Shown piece after piece: positions 1 through 7,933 of a DNA stretch of 52,472 bases. Position 1 is the stretch's first letter. Each line of letters starts with the position of its first letter. The notes beneath the pieces are model-generated. The model was not told where the DNA came from, did not search any database, and saw nothing but the letters and a program-made list of their open reading frames with translations. The DNA is from Candidatus Nitrotoga sp. HW29. Lineage in GTDB: Bacteria; Pseudomonadota; Gammaproteobacteria; Burkholderiales; Gallionellaceae. The position numbers and the translations under genes are program-made. The stretch lies in contig NZ_CAKMAA020000014.1 of the NCBI RefSeq assembly GCF_924101635.2, positions 1 to 52,472 of the forward strand, read 5' to 3'.

Positions 1-1
1 T

Positions 2-677
2 ACAGTTCGCAGCAAAACAACCTATCGATGTGTCCGTTATTACTTGACCATTACAAAAAGGCCTCCGCAAAGTAATCCTGTGGCACAGGAAGACTGGAAA
101 AAAACTCCCCGAAACACTTGCCGAAATCCGCCAGAACTGGGCCAAAAACGAACCGATCCGACTGATGTTTCAGGACGAAGCGCGTTTTGGGCGCATCAAC
201 GACGTGCGTCGCTGCTGGGCTCCCAAACCCATACGACCACTATGCCAAGCTATGCTGACCCACGAGTACACCTACGCCTACGCAGCAGTAGAGGCCAAAA
301 GTGGGGAGCTCGATTCTTTGATCTTGCCGTACGTCAATACCGACTGCATGCAGTTGTTTCTCGATGAGGTGGGTGCGCGTCATCCCAGCGACAAAATCGT
401 AATGGTGCTCGATGGCGCCGGCTGGCACTCCAGTAGGTTGCTCAACCCGCCACAGAACATGAAGTTGTTACCTTTGCCACCCTATGCTCCCGAGCTCAAT
501 CCAGTCGAACATGTGTGGGACGAATTGCGTGAGAAGTACTTCCATAACCGCGTCTTCGATAGTTTTGATGCACTGGAGGATCAGCTCGAAGTAGCCCTGC
601 GTCTCTTCGAGAATAATGTGCCAATGGTCAAGTCCATTGTGGCTTTGGAATGGATTGTTAGTGCTTTATTGAATTAA
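2..677 (+). mobile_element. IS630-family transposase, 5'-truncated by the window edge and frameshifted
   Basis: This is a DDE transposase of the IS630/Tc1-mariner type, which moves its element by cut and paste into TA targets. The 165-677 part carries the catalytic-core landmarks: DEARFG (first Asp), LDGAGWH (second Asp) and the C-terminal NPVEHVWDELREK (the Glu). Upstream, the expected sequence (a helix-turn-helix end, then ...QEDWKK) is read in frame 2, open to the window start. After a run of seven A at 98-104 it continues in frame 3 as KKLPETLAEIRQ and runs into the core. The break at the homopolymer is either a real frameshift, programmed frameshifting, or a sequencing error. The element's left end lies outside the window. 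It ends directly against a broken cydB, so it probably inserted there. Confidence 0.85.
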
Positions 678-693
678 AAATTTAATAAGATGA

Positions 694-1182
694 AATCATT
701 TCGGTTCGCGGGCAAAGAAGGCCGATGCTTTTTTAAAACGGGCGGTATACCACTTTGCTTGGATCGCCGGTCCAATAACATTGATGCTGATCGGTTGTGT
801 TAGCCTGTGGACACCGTTTCTTAATGAGCGTTTTATGGAACGATGGTTTTTATGACCAAATTTGCTCTACATCGCCCCCGTACCCATTCTAGTTGGCCTG
901 TGCGCTCTTGGTTTGTATTGGGGTCTGATAAAGAAGAAGGATTTGATACCTTTTTTGGCTTCGCTCGGATTTTTCATACTCTCGTTCATCAGCCTATGTT
1001 TCAACTTTTATCCTTATATAGTGCCGCCATCGGTCACAATTTGGGATGCAGCCGCTCCTGATAACAGTCTTTCATTTCTTTTAACGGGATCCGCAGTTTT
1101 GCTTCCGTTAACTTTAATTTACTCCGGCTATTCTTATTGGGTATTCCGTGGCAAAGTAGATGCCACAAAGACTTATCATTAA
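694..1182 (+). pseudogene. cydB: cydB remnant: C-terminal part of cytochrome bd ubiquinol oxidase subunit II
   Basis: Reading frame 1 from about 694 gives a membrane protein tail of about 160 residues. It has hydrophobic segments near WIAGPITLMLIGCVSLW, LLYIAPVPILVGL, FLASLGFFILSFISL and the family-typical end LTLIYSGYSYWVFRGKV. The phrase PPSVTIWDAAAPDNSLSFLLTG is also characteristic of CydB of the cyanide-insensitive oxidase type. CydB is normally 330-380 residues, so more than half is missing on the side of the IS630 element. An in-frame TGA at 853-855 interrupts the remaining frame where relatives usually have a tryptophan before Pro-Asn. No initiation region is present, so the fragment is dead. 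A partner cydA would be expected upstream of the window if the locus was once intact. The family call is from recognition and was not checked by alignment. Confidence 0.8.
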
Positions 1183-1431
1183 GCTATATCACCCCAGAGA
1201 TCCCTTGCCTTTGACATCTCCATTTTAAAACTAAAAAAAATTCTGACTTTTTTCTCAAACTATATATGTGTTAGCGTGCGATACCGCACAGACAGCCCGA
1301 GCAGCTTCACTTAATGTCCTGACCGAGCTTACTCACTGTAAGTATGAATAGACTCAATGAGAGCTTATAGAAGCAAGGCGTGGGTAACCTTACCTAAATA
1401 CTTTCGTACATCTCATCTCAAGGAGAATTTT

Positions 1432-1689
1432 ATGAAAAAAACTATTATTAATATTGCTATAGTTTCCTGTTTCACATTAGCGGCTACGTTAGTGTATGCA
1501 GATTCTGATACATCCCTATCTGATCGGTCTGGGGACTCTGATCAGTCAAAATCAGATACGCCAGCATCATCTGATACATCAGGGTCGGATAAATCCGAGG
1601 CTTCTGAAACATCAAAGTCTGATATGTCAGGTCAATCAAATCTATCTGAAGAGAAGAGTTCTGACGCGCCTAAGGATTCCGATCATTAA
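1432..1689 (+). CDS. Small exported Ser/Asp-rich low-complexity protein
   Basis: This is an 85-residue protein starting at ATG 1432, chosen because a clear AAGGAG ribosome site lies 8-10 bases upstream. Residues 1-22 form a signal peptide (MKKTI, a hydrophobic stretch, then VYA before Asp), so export is expected. The mature part is almost entirely Ser, Asp, Lys, Thr and Glu in a loose SDxSxSDKS repeat. It has no cysteine and is strongly acidic and probably disordered. Such composition suits a periplasmic or surface cation-binding or hydration role, but no family was recognised and no function is claimed. The gene stands alone, between the cydB remnant and a perfect palindrome at 1701-1742 that probably ends its transcript. 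Confidence 0.75.
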   Translation: MKKTIINIAIVSCFTLAATLVYADSDTSLSDRSGDSDQSKSDTPASSDTSGSDKSEASETSKSDMSGQSNLSEEKSSDAPKDSDH

Positions 1690-1700
1690 TTCATACAAAA

Positions 1701-1742
1701 CATGAACGATGAGGCCGGTATATACCGGCCTCATCGTTCATG
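1701..1742. terminator. Perfect 42-bp palindrome between convergent genes, likely bidirectional terminator
   Basis: Bases 1701-1742 read the same on both strands: arms of 21 bases, starting CATGAACGATGAGGCCGG and turning at a central TATA. It lies 11 bases after the stop of the Ser/Asp-rich protein and about 130 bases past the stop of the convergent GGDEF-EAL gene. There is no strong T-run after either arm, so termination is inferred from position and stem strength. Confidence 0.65.
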
Positions 1743-1875
1743 AAGTAACACATTCTTTAATATCATAAATATGAATTCGTTACTCTCAACTTTCGATCTT
1801 CTATGACAAAAATCATTTATTAATTTATGGATCAAAATTTAATCGAGTAATTCTCATGAATCACCATGGGAAGGA

Positions 1876-3951
1876 TTACTCTTTAATTCCCGCTATCCAA
1901 ATCTCGGCTGGCTCCGGCTTGCCAAACAGATAACCTTGATGAAAAACAAGCCCGCGCTGATTGAGAAACATTACCTGCTCAGGTGTTTCCACTCCTTCTG
2001 CCACGACCTTAAGGTGCATATGTTGAGCCACGGACAGGATGATTTCCACTAGTGACGCGTCATTCGCATTGGTCGTCATGTCTTGCACGAAAGTCTTGTC
2101 GATCTTAATTTCGTGAATGGGCAAGCGCTTAAGGTACGATAAGGAGGAATAACCGGTACCAAAGTCATCCATGGAAAAATGAATTCCCATTAAGCTCAAC
2201 TCACTCATTTTAGCAATCACATCATTGATATTGTCGATCACCACCCCTTCCGTTACCTCCAAGATGAGACGCGTCGGATCAGCCCCAGTACTGGCAACAC
2301 CACGTTTGATCTGATCGACAAAATTGGATTGGCGGAAATGACGTGGACTGATATTGGTTGCGATCCGTATCGGGTAGGCAGCCATATCCTCACGCGCCAC
2401 CAAACGGCATACTTCGGTGAATACCCATATATCTATATCAATAATAAGATTTGACTCTTCTGCAATGGGAATAAATGCGCTTGGCGGTATCAGCCCTCGC
2501 TGTGGATGTTGCCAACGCACCAACGCTTCCGCGCCAACGGTTTTACCTGATGCATCCACTTGCGTTTGCAAAAACACGCGCAACTCGCCGGACGTGATGG
2601 CCTGACGCAGCTCGCGCTCAATATTGAAACGTTGTTTTGCGATCCGATCCAGGCCTCCTTCAAAAAATGCAGTCTGCCCACTTCCTTTTGTCTTTGAGTG
2701 GTGAAGAGAGGTATTAGCACGGCGCAAAATGTCCAACGGTGAATCTTCATTGCTTTCCGGAAAAAGTGCGATGCCGAGGCAGACGGAGATATTGATGCAT
2801 TCATCACCAAGAAGAAAAGGCTCGTGCAGGCTAACATGTATTTTTTCAGATATATGCAGTGCGAGGTGCGCGGCTGAGTGTTGCTGCAGTGCAAGATTGG
2901 TCAGCAATATTCCAAACTCGTCTCCTGCAATGCGCGCTACGACATCTCCTTCACGTAAGTTGTGAATCAACCGTTCGCCCACCGCCTTGAGTAGCATATC
3001 GCCCAGCATTTGACCACCCGCATCGTTTACGGTTTTGAAACAATCGATATTGAACGATATCAGCGCGCTATGATGGCCAACTCGACGGTTCATAGCCAGT
3101 ATTTGTGCCATACGTTCCAGCAGCAAAGCGCGATTAGGCAGGCCGGTAAGCGTATCATAATAGGCTAGACGGTGAATTTCGGCCTCAGCAAGTTTTTTTT
3201 CTGTAATATCCTCCTTAATCTCCACGTAATGCGTGATATCCCCATTTGACTGACGGATAGGACTGATAATGGTGTGCGCGATAAACTCGCTGGCGTCCTT
3301 ACGTTTATTGTAGAACTCTCCCTGCCATATTTTGCCCTCAGCCATACTCGTCCATAACGCATCGTAAGTGCTTTGGGGAGTCTTATCTGAATGCAGCATG
3401 CTTGAATTTTGACCGATAACCTCTTCGCGACTATAACCAGTGATGCGCAGGTAAGCTTCATTCACATATTCGATCTTGGCATCAAGATTAGTAATAGCTA
3501 TACCTTCCGGGCTTTGTTCCACAGCCTGAGCGAGCTTGTGTAACGCTGTTTCGGCAGCTTGGCGGGCTTGGCGTTCATTGGCTTCAACTAGAGCCCTCCG
3601 AATAGCATTCGGTAGACGAGCCAAATGATCCTTGAGGATGAAATCCACTATACCCAAACGCAGTAACTCGACCGCTGTTTCCTCGCCAACACTGCCCGAT
3701 ACCATAATCACCGGCAGAGCAGGATAATGTACTTGTATACATAACAAGGTCGTACGGAAATCCATACCGGGCACATGGAAATCTGTGAGCACCACATCCC
3801 ATTTGGCTTGCAACGCGTCTTTCAGTTCCGTGTCGTTTCCAATACACCGCCACTCGGCCACAACCCCATTTTTTTGGAGGTTGCGCACAAGCAACAGAAA
3901 ATCGGCGGGAGCATCCTCAATGACGAGGATTTTCAATGGGCTATCTATCAC
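1876..3951 (-). CDS. Response regulator with REC, PAS, GGDEF and EAL domains (c-di-GMP turnover)
   Basis: A 691-residue cytoplasmic signalling protein. Its order is: receiver domain (about 5-125, with ED near the start, the phospho-acceptor region VLTDFHVPG and a Lys in FILKDHL), PAS (about 140-260), GGDEF (about 270-430) and EAL (about 440-690). The GGDEF site reads AGDEF, a tolerated variant, with an RxxD product-inhibition site (REGD) five residues before it. The EAL domain looks complete: EALVRW, DDFGTGYSSLSYL, KIDKTFV and VVAEGVET. Phosphodiesterase activity is therefore likely and cyclase activity possible. The start is a GTG five bases after the receiver gene 3957-4397, so it is the third gene of an operon with a histidine kinase. 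It is probably the output that turns kinase signals into c-di-GMP changes. Confidence 0.9.
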   Translation of the reverse strand: MIDSPLKILVIEDAPADFLLLVRNLQKNGVVAEWRCIGNDTELKDALQAKWDVVLTDFHVPGMDFRTTLLCIQVHYPALPVIMVSGSVGEETAVELLRLGIVDFILKDHLARLPNAIRRALVEANERQARQAAETALHKLAQAVEQSPEGIAITNLDAKIEYVNEAYLRITGYSREEVIGQNSSMLHSDKTPQSTYDALWTSMAEGKIWQGEFYNKRKDASEFIAHTIISPIRQSNGDITHYVEIKEDITEKKLAEAEIHRLAYYDTLTGLPNRALLLERMAQILAMNRRVGHHSALISFNIDCFKTVNDAGGQMLGDMLLKAVGERLIHNLREGDVVARIAGDEFGILLTNLALQQHSAAHLALHISEKIHVSLHEPFLLGDECINISVCLGIALFPESNEDSPLDILRRANTSLHHSKTKGSGQTAFFEGGLDRIAKQRFNIERELRQAITSGELRVFLQTQVDASGKTVGAEALVRWQHPQRGLIPPSAFIPIAEESNLIIDIDIWVFTEVCRLVAREDMAAYPIRIATNISPRHFRQSNFVDQIKRGVASTGADPTRLILEVTEGVVIDNINDVIAKMSELSLMGIHFSMDDFGTGYSSLSYLKRLPIHEIKIDKTFVQDMTTNANDASLVEIILSVAQHMHLKVVAEGVETPEQVMFLNQRGLVFHQGYLFGKPEPAEIWIAGIKE

Positions 3952-3956
3952 AAACT

Positions 3957-4397
3957 TTATCTTCCTGGCAGCGGTTCATTGGTCGCCAGCCAGTAAACAC
4001 CCAAGCCTACAACAGTTTCGGCAAAGTCAGTGAAATCCACCGGTTTCCTGACAAAACTGTTGGCACGGTTTTCATAGCTCTTCAGACGGTCATGTTCTTC
4101 GTCGGAGGAAGTCAGAATAACCACCGGTAGTAGTTCGGTACGCTTGTCCGCACGCAGACGTGCCAACACTTCCAAACCAGACAAGCGAGGTAGACCAATA
4201 TCGAGCAAAACTATGGTGGGAAGTAAGGGCGCTTGTTGGTCGATAAATTCACCTTCCCGAAATAGGTAATCCAGTGCCTGCTGACCATCCCGCACTACAT
4301 CTATGTGGTTGGCTAAATTAGCGCGGCGTAGTGCGCGCAAGGTAAGCATTTCGTCTTGGGCATTGTCTTCCACCAGTAGAATGGTTTTGGCATTCAT
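3957..4397 (-). CDS. Stand-alone response regulator receiver (Rcp1-like)
   Basis: A 146-residue single-domain CheY-like protein with no output domain. It shows the acidic pair in LLVEDN, the phospho-acceptor in VLLDIGLP, the Thr/Ser of VILTSSD and the conserved Lys in FVRKPVDF. The long insert around YLFREGEF is typical of the Rcp1 type that partners phytochrome-like kinases. It lies two bases after the kinase gene 4400-6010 and five bases before the REC-PAS-GGDEF-EAL gene, with an AGGG ribosome site in the kinase's last codons. It probably receives phosphate from that kinase and may act as a shuttle or a competing sink for the downstream receiver. Confidence 0.9.
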   Translation of the reverse strand: MNAKTILLVEDNAQDEMLTLRALRRANLANHIDVVRDGQQALDYLFREGEFIDQQAPLLPTIVLLDIGLPRLSGLEVLARLRADKRTELLPVVILTSSDEEHDRLKSYENRANSFVRKPVDFTDFAETVVGLGVYWLATNEPLPGR

Positions 4398-4399
4398 AA

Positions 4400-6010
4400 T
4401 TAAATCCCTTTTTTATCTTGTGCCGAATCCGCAGGCATGTCTGATAAAGTAAAACAAAATATCGCGCCTTTGCCTGGCTCCCCTCGTGCCTCAATGATTC
4501 CGGCATGGCGGTTTACGATACGTTGTACGGTAGCCAAACCGATACCAATACCGGGAAATTCATCTTGACGATGCAGGCGCTGAAAGGGCTTGAATAAACG
4601 GTTGGCGTGAGCCATATCGAAACCGGCACCGTTGTCGGCGACGCAAAAGAAGCGGACGTTCTCCCGCTCTTCGGCGTACATACGGATACTCGGTTTTGCC
4701 ACGTGATTTGTGTATTTCCAAGCATTGGTCAGCAAGTTACGCATTATCACTTCGACCATGCGCACGTCACCGCGTGCCTGAAGTTCAGCTTCCACCTCCA
4801 CCGTTACCTGCCGTTCAGGGTCGCTTTGTGCCAGTTCGACCAGTAAACGTTCTGACAGGGTAGAGATGTCCACCACGTCGTACTGCAATCCACCGCGTGT
4901 ACTACGCGAGAGAATGAGCAGGCCATCGACCAAATCACTCATCTTGCGGCTGGCGAAGCTGATCTGATCCAGAAAAACCAGGGCTTCGCTCTCTAACTGG
5001 CCGCCATAATCCTCTCGTAAAGCCTGGCTAAAACCACTCATGGCCCGCAACGGCGCGCGTAGATCATGCGCGACGGCGTAAGCAAAGGTATCTAATTCAC
5101 GGTTGGCAGCGGTTAATTCGGCGGTACGTTCAGCCACGCGCTGTTCCAGATCAACGTTGAGACGAGTAATTTCTTCTTCGGCCAATTTGCGCTCGGTGAT
5201 ATCTTGCACTGTGCCCTGCAAATTCACGATTTTTCCACTGTTATCACGAATTGCTTCGCCACGAGCAGCAATCCAGCAGCGAGGATAGCCAGGAGGGCGT
5301 ATTATTTCTGCATCGCATTCGTAGGAAATGCCTTGTGCCAACCCCCTCTCCACGGCAGCAGAGAAAGTTATCCAACTTTCTGGTGTGAAGTACTTCTGAA
5401 TTTCCGGATAAATGGCCGGAGGCAAGGCCGGATCGCGACCGTAAATGCGATAAACCTCCTCCGACCAAATGTGTGTGCCACTCTGGATGTCCCAGGTCCA
5501 ATTACCAACACTGGCTAGTCGTTGCGCCTCTTTAAGCTTTTGGTAAAGCTGGGAAATCTTTCCGTTGGCAAACTCAGCCATAGATAAGGCTTTGTTGACC
5601 TGGTGTTTTGAGCGCTTCAGTTGATCAAAAAAGAAACTGAAGAGGCAACCGGTTAAAACGAAAATTACAACGGAAACAATAGACGCAGGGTTATCCAGCG
5701 TGAACGCAAAGGTAGGAGGTATAAAAATATACCAAGCCAGTGTTGTACCAATGGCCGTCGCAGCCAAACCACCGATAAGACCACCAACCCAGGCGCTGAG
5801 AAATATTGCAGGAATAAAGAGAAACCCAACATAGGGTTGGAGGATGTCCCAAAAAAACCATTGTGCGGCACAAGCGACGAAAGGCAACAAAACGGCGAGA
5901 GCCAAGCGCGCACTCAACTTTCCATCGGGAATTATGTGAATACCGTGGCGACACAAATCTCGTACACTACCACTTGTATACTCGCTTCTATTGTCAGTAA
6001 TAGACTTCAA
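4400..6010 (-). CDS. Membrane PAS sensor histidine kinase
   Basis: A 536-residue sensor kinase. The N-terminus has four hydrophobic segments (about residues 30-130, including the DUF4118/KdpD-like WVGGLIGGLAATAIGTTLAWY). A coiled linker, a PAS/PAC unit (about 165-285, ending TVQDITERKLAEEE) and another coiled coil (RVAERTAELTAANREL) follow. Then come HisKA with the phospho-accepting His in AVAHDLRAPLRAMSGF, and HATPase with NLLTNAWKYT, DNGAGF and GIGIGLATVQRIV. The kinase core resembles phytochrome-type kinases, but no bilin-binding GAF domain is present. The listed start is TTG with a weak ribosome site, and no better start was seen upstream of the first membrane segment. It heads the operon with the two downstream receivers. 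The sensed signal is unknown. Confidence 0.9.
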   Translation of the reverse strand: MKSITDNRSEYTSGSVRDLCRHGIHIIPDGKLSARLALAVLLPFVACAAQWFFWDILQPYVGFLFIPAIFLSAWVGGLIGGLAATAIGTTLAWYIFIPPTFAFTLDNPASIVSVVIFVLTGCLFSFFFDQLKRSKHQVNKALSMAEFANGKISQLYQKLKEAQRLASVGNWTWDIQSGTHIWSEEVYRIYGRDPALPPAIYPEIQKYFTPESWITFSAAVERGLAQGISYECDAEIIRPPGYPRCWIAARGEAIRDNSGKIVNLQGTVQDITERKLAEEEITRLNVDLEQRVAERTAELTAANRELDTFAYAVAHDLRAPLRAMSGFSQALREDYGGQLESEALVFLDQISFASRKMSDLVDGLLILSRSTRGGLQYDVVDISTLSERLLVELAQSDPERQVTVEVEAELQARGDVRMVEVIMRNLLTNAWKYTNHVAKPSIRMYAEERENVRFFCVADNGAGFDMAHANRLFKPFQRLHRQDEFPGIGIGLATVQRIVNRHAGIIEARGEPGKGAIFCFTLSDMPADSAQDKKGI

Positions 6011-6756
6011 ATTGATCTTTCACACTACACTCCGACACAAATTTTATTGAAGCCTAATTTTGAAAATATTCAGCGATTCCGAAATTTCACCAAAGGTAGC
6101 TAGACTTCCAAGCGACTTGACTTACCTGAGCAATTAAATCTATTAATTTTTTAACCAAATGCCTAAATGAAAGATTAAACCTCGGTTAGATACTATATCG
6201 GTTTGAATGGAGTAAACTTAATGACATCTAAAGTATTAGTTTATTTATTTACATGGAATTTTATAAATTATCCATAATAATCATAGTTATCAACGTTATT
6301 TGATGAACATATATTCTTTTTGCACCAATTCCGTTGGTAAAACAGATTGCGCAAACGCATCAAGTTGTAGATAAATTGATCTTCACTTACGCTCATCTCA
6401 ACCTAATAGGATAAAAATGGTTGTTGTTTATGCTCGCCTCCTACACACATTGACAATAGTAAATCGTTTTTAAATTTTAAAACTTACCGGCAATCAATAA
6501 TTTAAACTATCAAAATTGATCTATATCATATTGTTTAATAATTGTATTAGATTGGCAGCCTAGTACAATTAGATGTTAAATGTGATAATGTCGAACACTG
6601 TTCAATAACCTCACAAAGACGCTGCATAGTTATTTAGTAATTAGAGATACGCAGAAGGGTCTATAGTCAACCAATTTAAAACTCGAAACCTCCTCTGCCT
6701 GAACTTTTTCAACTCATCTAACCTTTAAAGAAACAGAGTAAACCGCTCACTATTTG
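6011..6756. other. AT-rich intergenic region between divergent signalling genes
   Basis: About 745 bases without a credible gene. Only tiny open frames occur, such as an 18-codon one near 6417. It must hold the promoters of the leftward kinase operon and of the rightward diguanylate cyclase. I saw no convincing sigma-70 boxes, operators, hairpins or repeats that I can place. Confidence 0.5.
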
Positions 6757-7665
6757 ATGGTTGGTTCAATAAATATGAAGAAGGTAAGGATTTCTAATTT
6801 CCTCCTCGGTACCTTATGGACCGGTTGGCGCCTGTGGACTGTATGGTTAATCTGCGCCAGTGTATCCTTTTTTATCCTTGCATTTCGGATAGCGACCTAC
6901 GCCGAATTCGATTTTGTATCCTTGGCAGTGTTGCCAATACTTGTAATTACATGGATCGGTGGAAAAAAGAATGGTTTGTTTATGGCTATTCTTGCATCTA
7001 CGATATCTCTCGTGGGCGATATTGCTTCAGAGCGGCAATACAGCGTTCAATGGATTCCATGGGTAAACGCTTTTACCCATTTAATGACCTATAGCTTGGT
7101 AGTGCTTCTTGCCAATCAGGTTCGTCTGCAATTTGAAAGAGAACATAAACGCGCAACCCGCGACCCGCTGACTGAACTTCATAACAGACGGGCTTTTCTC
7201 GAGGCTGGCACTTCCGAAGTAGAGCGCACAAAGCGCTATGCTCACCCATTGGCCGTTATTATTTTGGATTTGGACGATTTCAAGCAACTTAACGACACCC
7301 AAGGCCATGATGCCGGGGATGCGGCACTGCGAGCAACAGCCATAGCACTGCGCAGTATTTCACGCACTAACGATCGAGTCGCTCGATTAGGAGGAGACGA
7401 ATTTGCGGTTTTGCTTTTAGAAATTGGGTACGAAGCAGCGATCGAGGTAGGTCGAAAAATTTCCACTGCAGTGGATACCGCGCTCCAAGGCTTCCCACCA
7501 GTGAAGGGCAGCATCGGCATAGCATGGTTCGGCGAAGCTGATCGTTCTTTCCCCGCGATGCTCAAAGTTGCCGACGAATTAATGTATGAAGTAAAGAAAA
7601 ACGGTAAAGGGAATGTGCGCTCACAGCGTTTTCCCGAAATAAACAAATCCAACTTTAAAAAGTAG
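6757..7665 (+). CDS. Membrane diguanylate cyclase (GGDEF)
   Basis: An enzyme of about 302 residues that makes c-di-GMP from two GTP at the inner membrane. Residues about 15-125 contain four to five hydrophobic segments (WLICASVSFFILAF, LAVLPILVITWIGG, LFMAILASTISLVG, HLMTYSLVVLLANQV). The GGDEF domain fills about 135-295: DPLTELHNRRAF, DLDDFKQLNDTQGHDAGD, an RxxD inhibitory site (RTND) and an intact GGDEF motif in RLGGDEFAVLLL, so an active, feedback-inhibited cyclase is expected. The start is uncertain: TTG 6754, ATG 6757 and ATG 6775 are all in frame and none has a strong ribosome site. It is transcribed away from the kinase/GGDEF-EAL operon and could act as the opposing enzyme. Confidence 0.88.
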   Translation: MVGSINMKKVRISNFLLGTLWTGWRLWTVWLICASVSFFILAFRIATYAEFDFVSLAVLPILVITWIGGKKNGLFMAILASTISLVGDIASERQYSVQWIPWVNAFTHLMTYSLVVLLANQVRLQFEREHKRATRDPLTELHNRRAFLEAGTSEVERTKRYAHPLAVIILDLDDFKQLNDTQGHDAGDAALRATAIALRSISRTNDRVARLGGDEFAVLLLEIGYEAAIEVGRKISTAVDTALQGFPPVKGSIGIAWFGEADRSFPAMLKVADELMYEVKKNGKGNVRSQRFPEINKSNFKK

Positions 7666-7933
7666 CTTTCTTTCATGATCGATATCGACGACTAGCCTTA
7701 CCTGCACCACACTCAGTAGCACATCAAGAACAGCGATCTAATCAACATACCAGCATTCCATTGCAAATGCGCGACCATTTAGCAATAAAGACCAGAATTA
7801 AGCGCGTCGCCACTCAGGTAATGAAATACAATCGCGCCTCCGTTCTTGCAATGAAGACAAGACAAAATCATTTTTCGACGTTAGCCATGTGCCCGTCGGG
7901 TTCGCGTCCACTTGAAATTTGGAGGTTAACGAA

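Noticed and set aside
853-855. TGA recoded as tryptophan or selenocysteine in the cydB fragment
   Set aside because: All other genes here use TGA as a normal stop, the gene has lost its 5' half, and no SECIS-like structure was seen.
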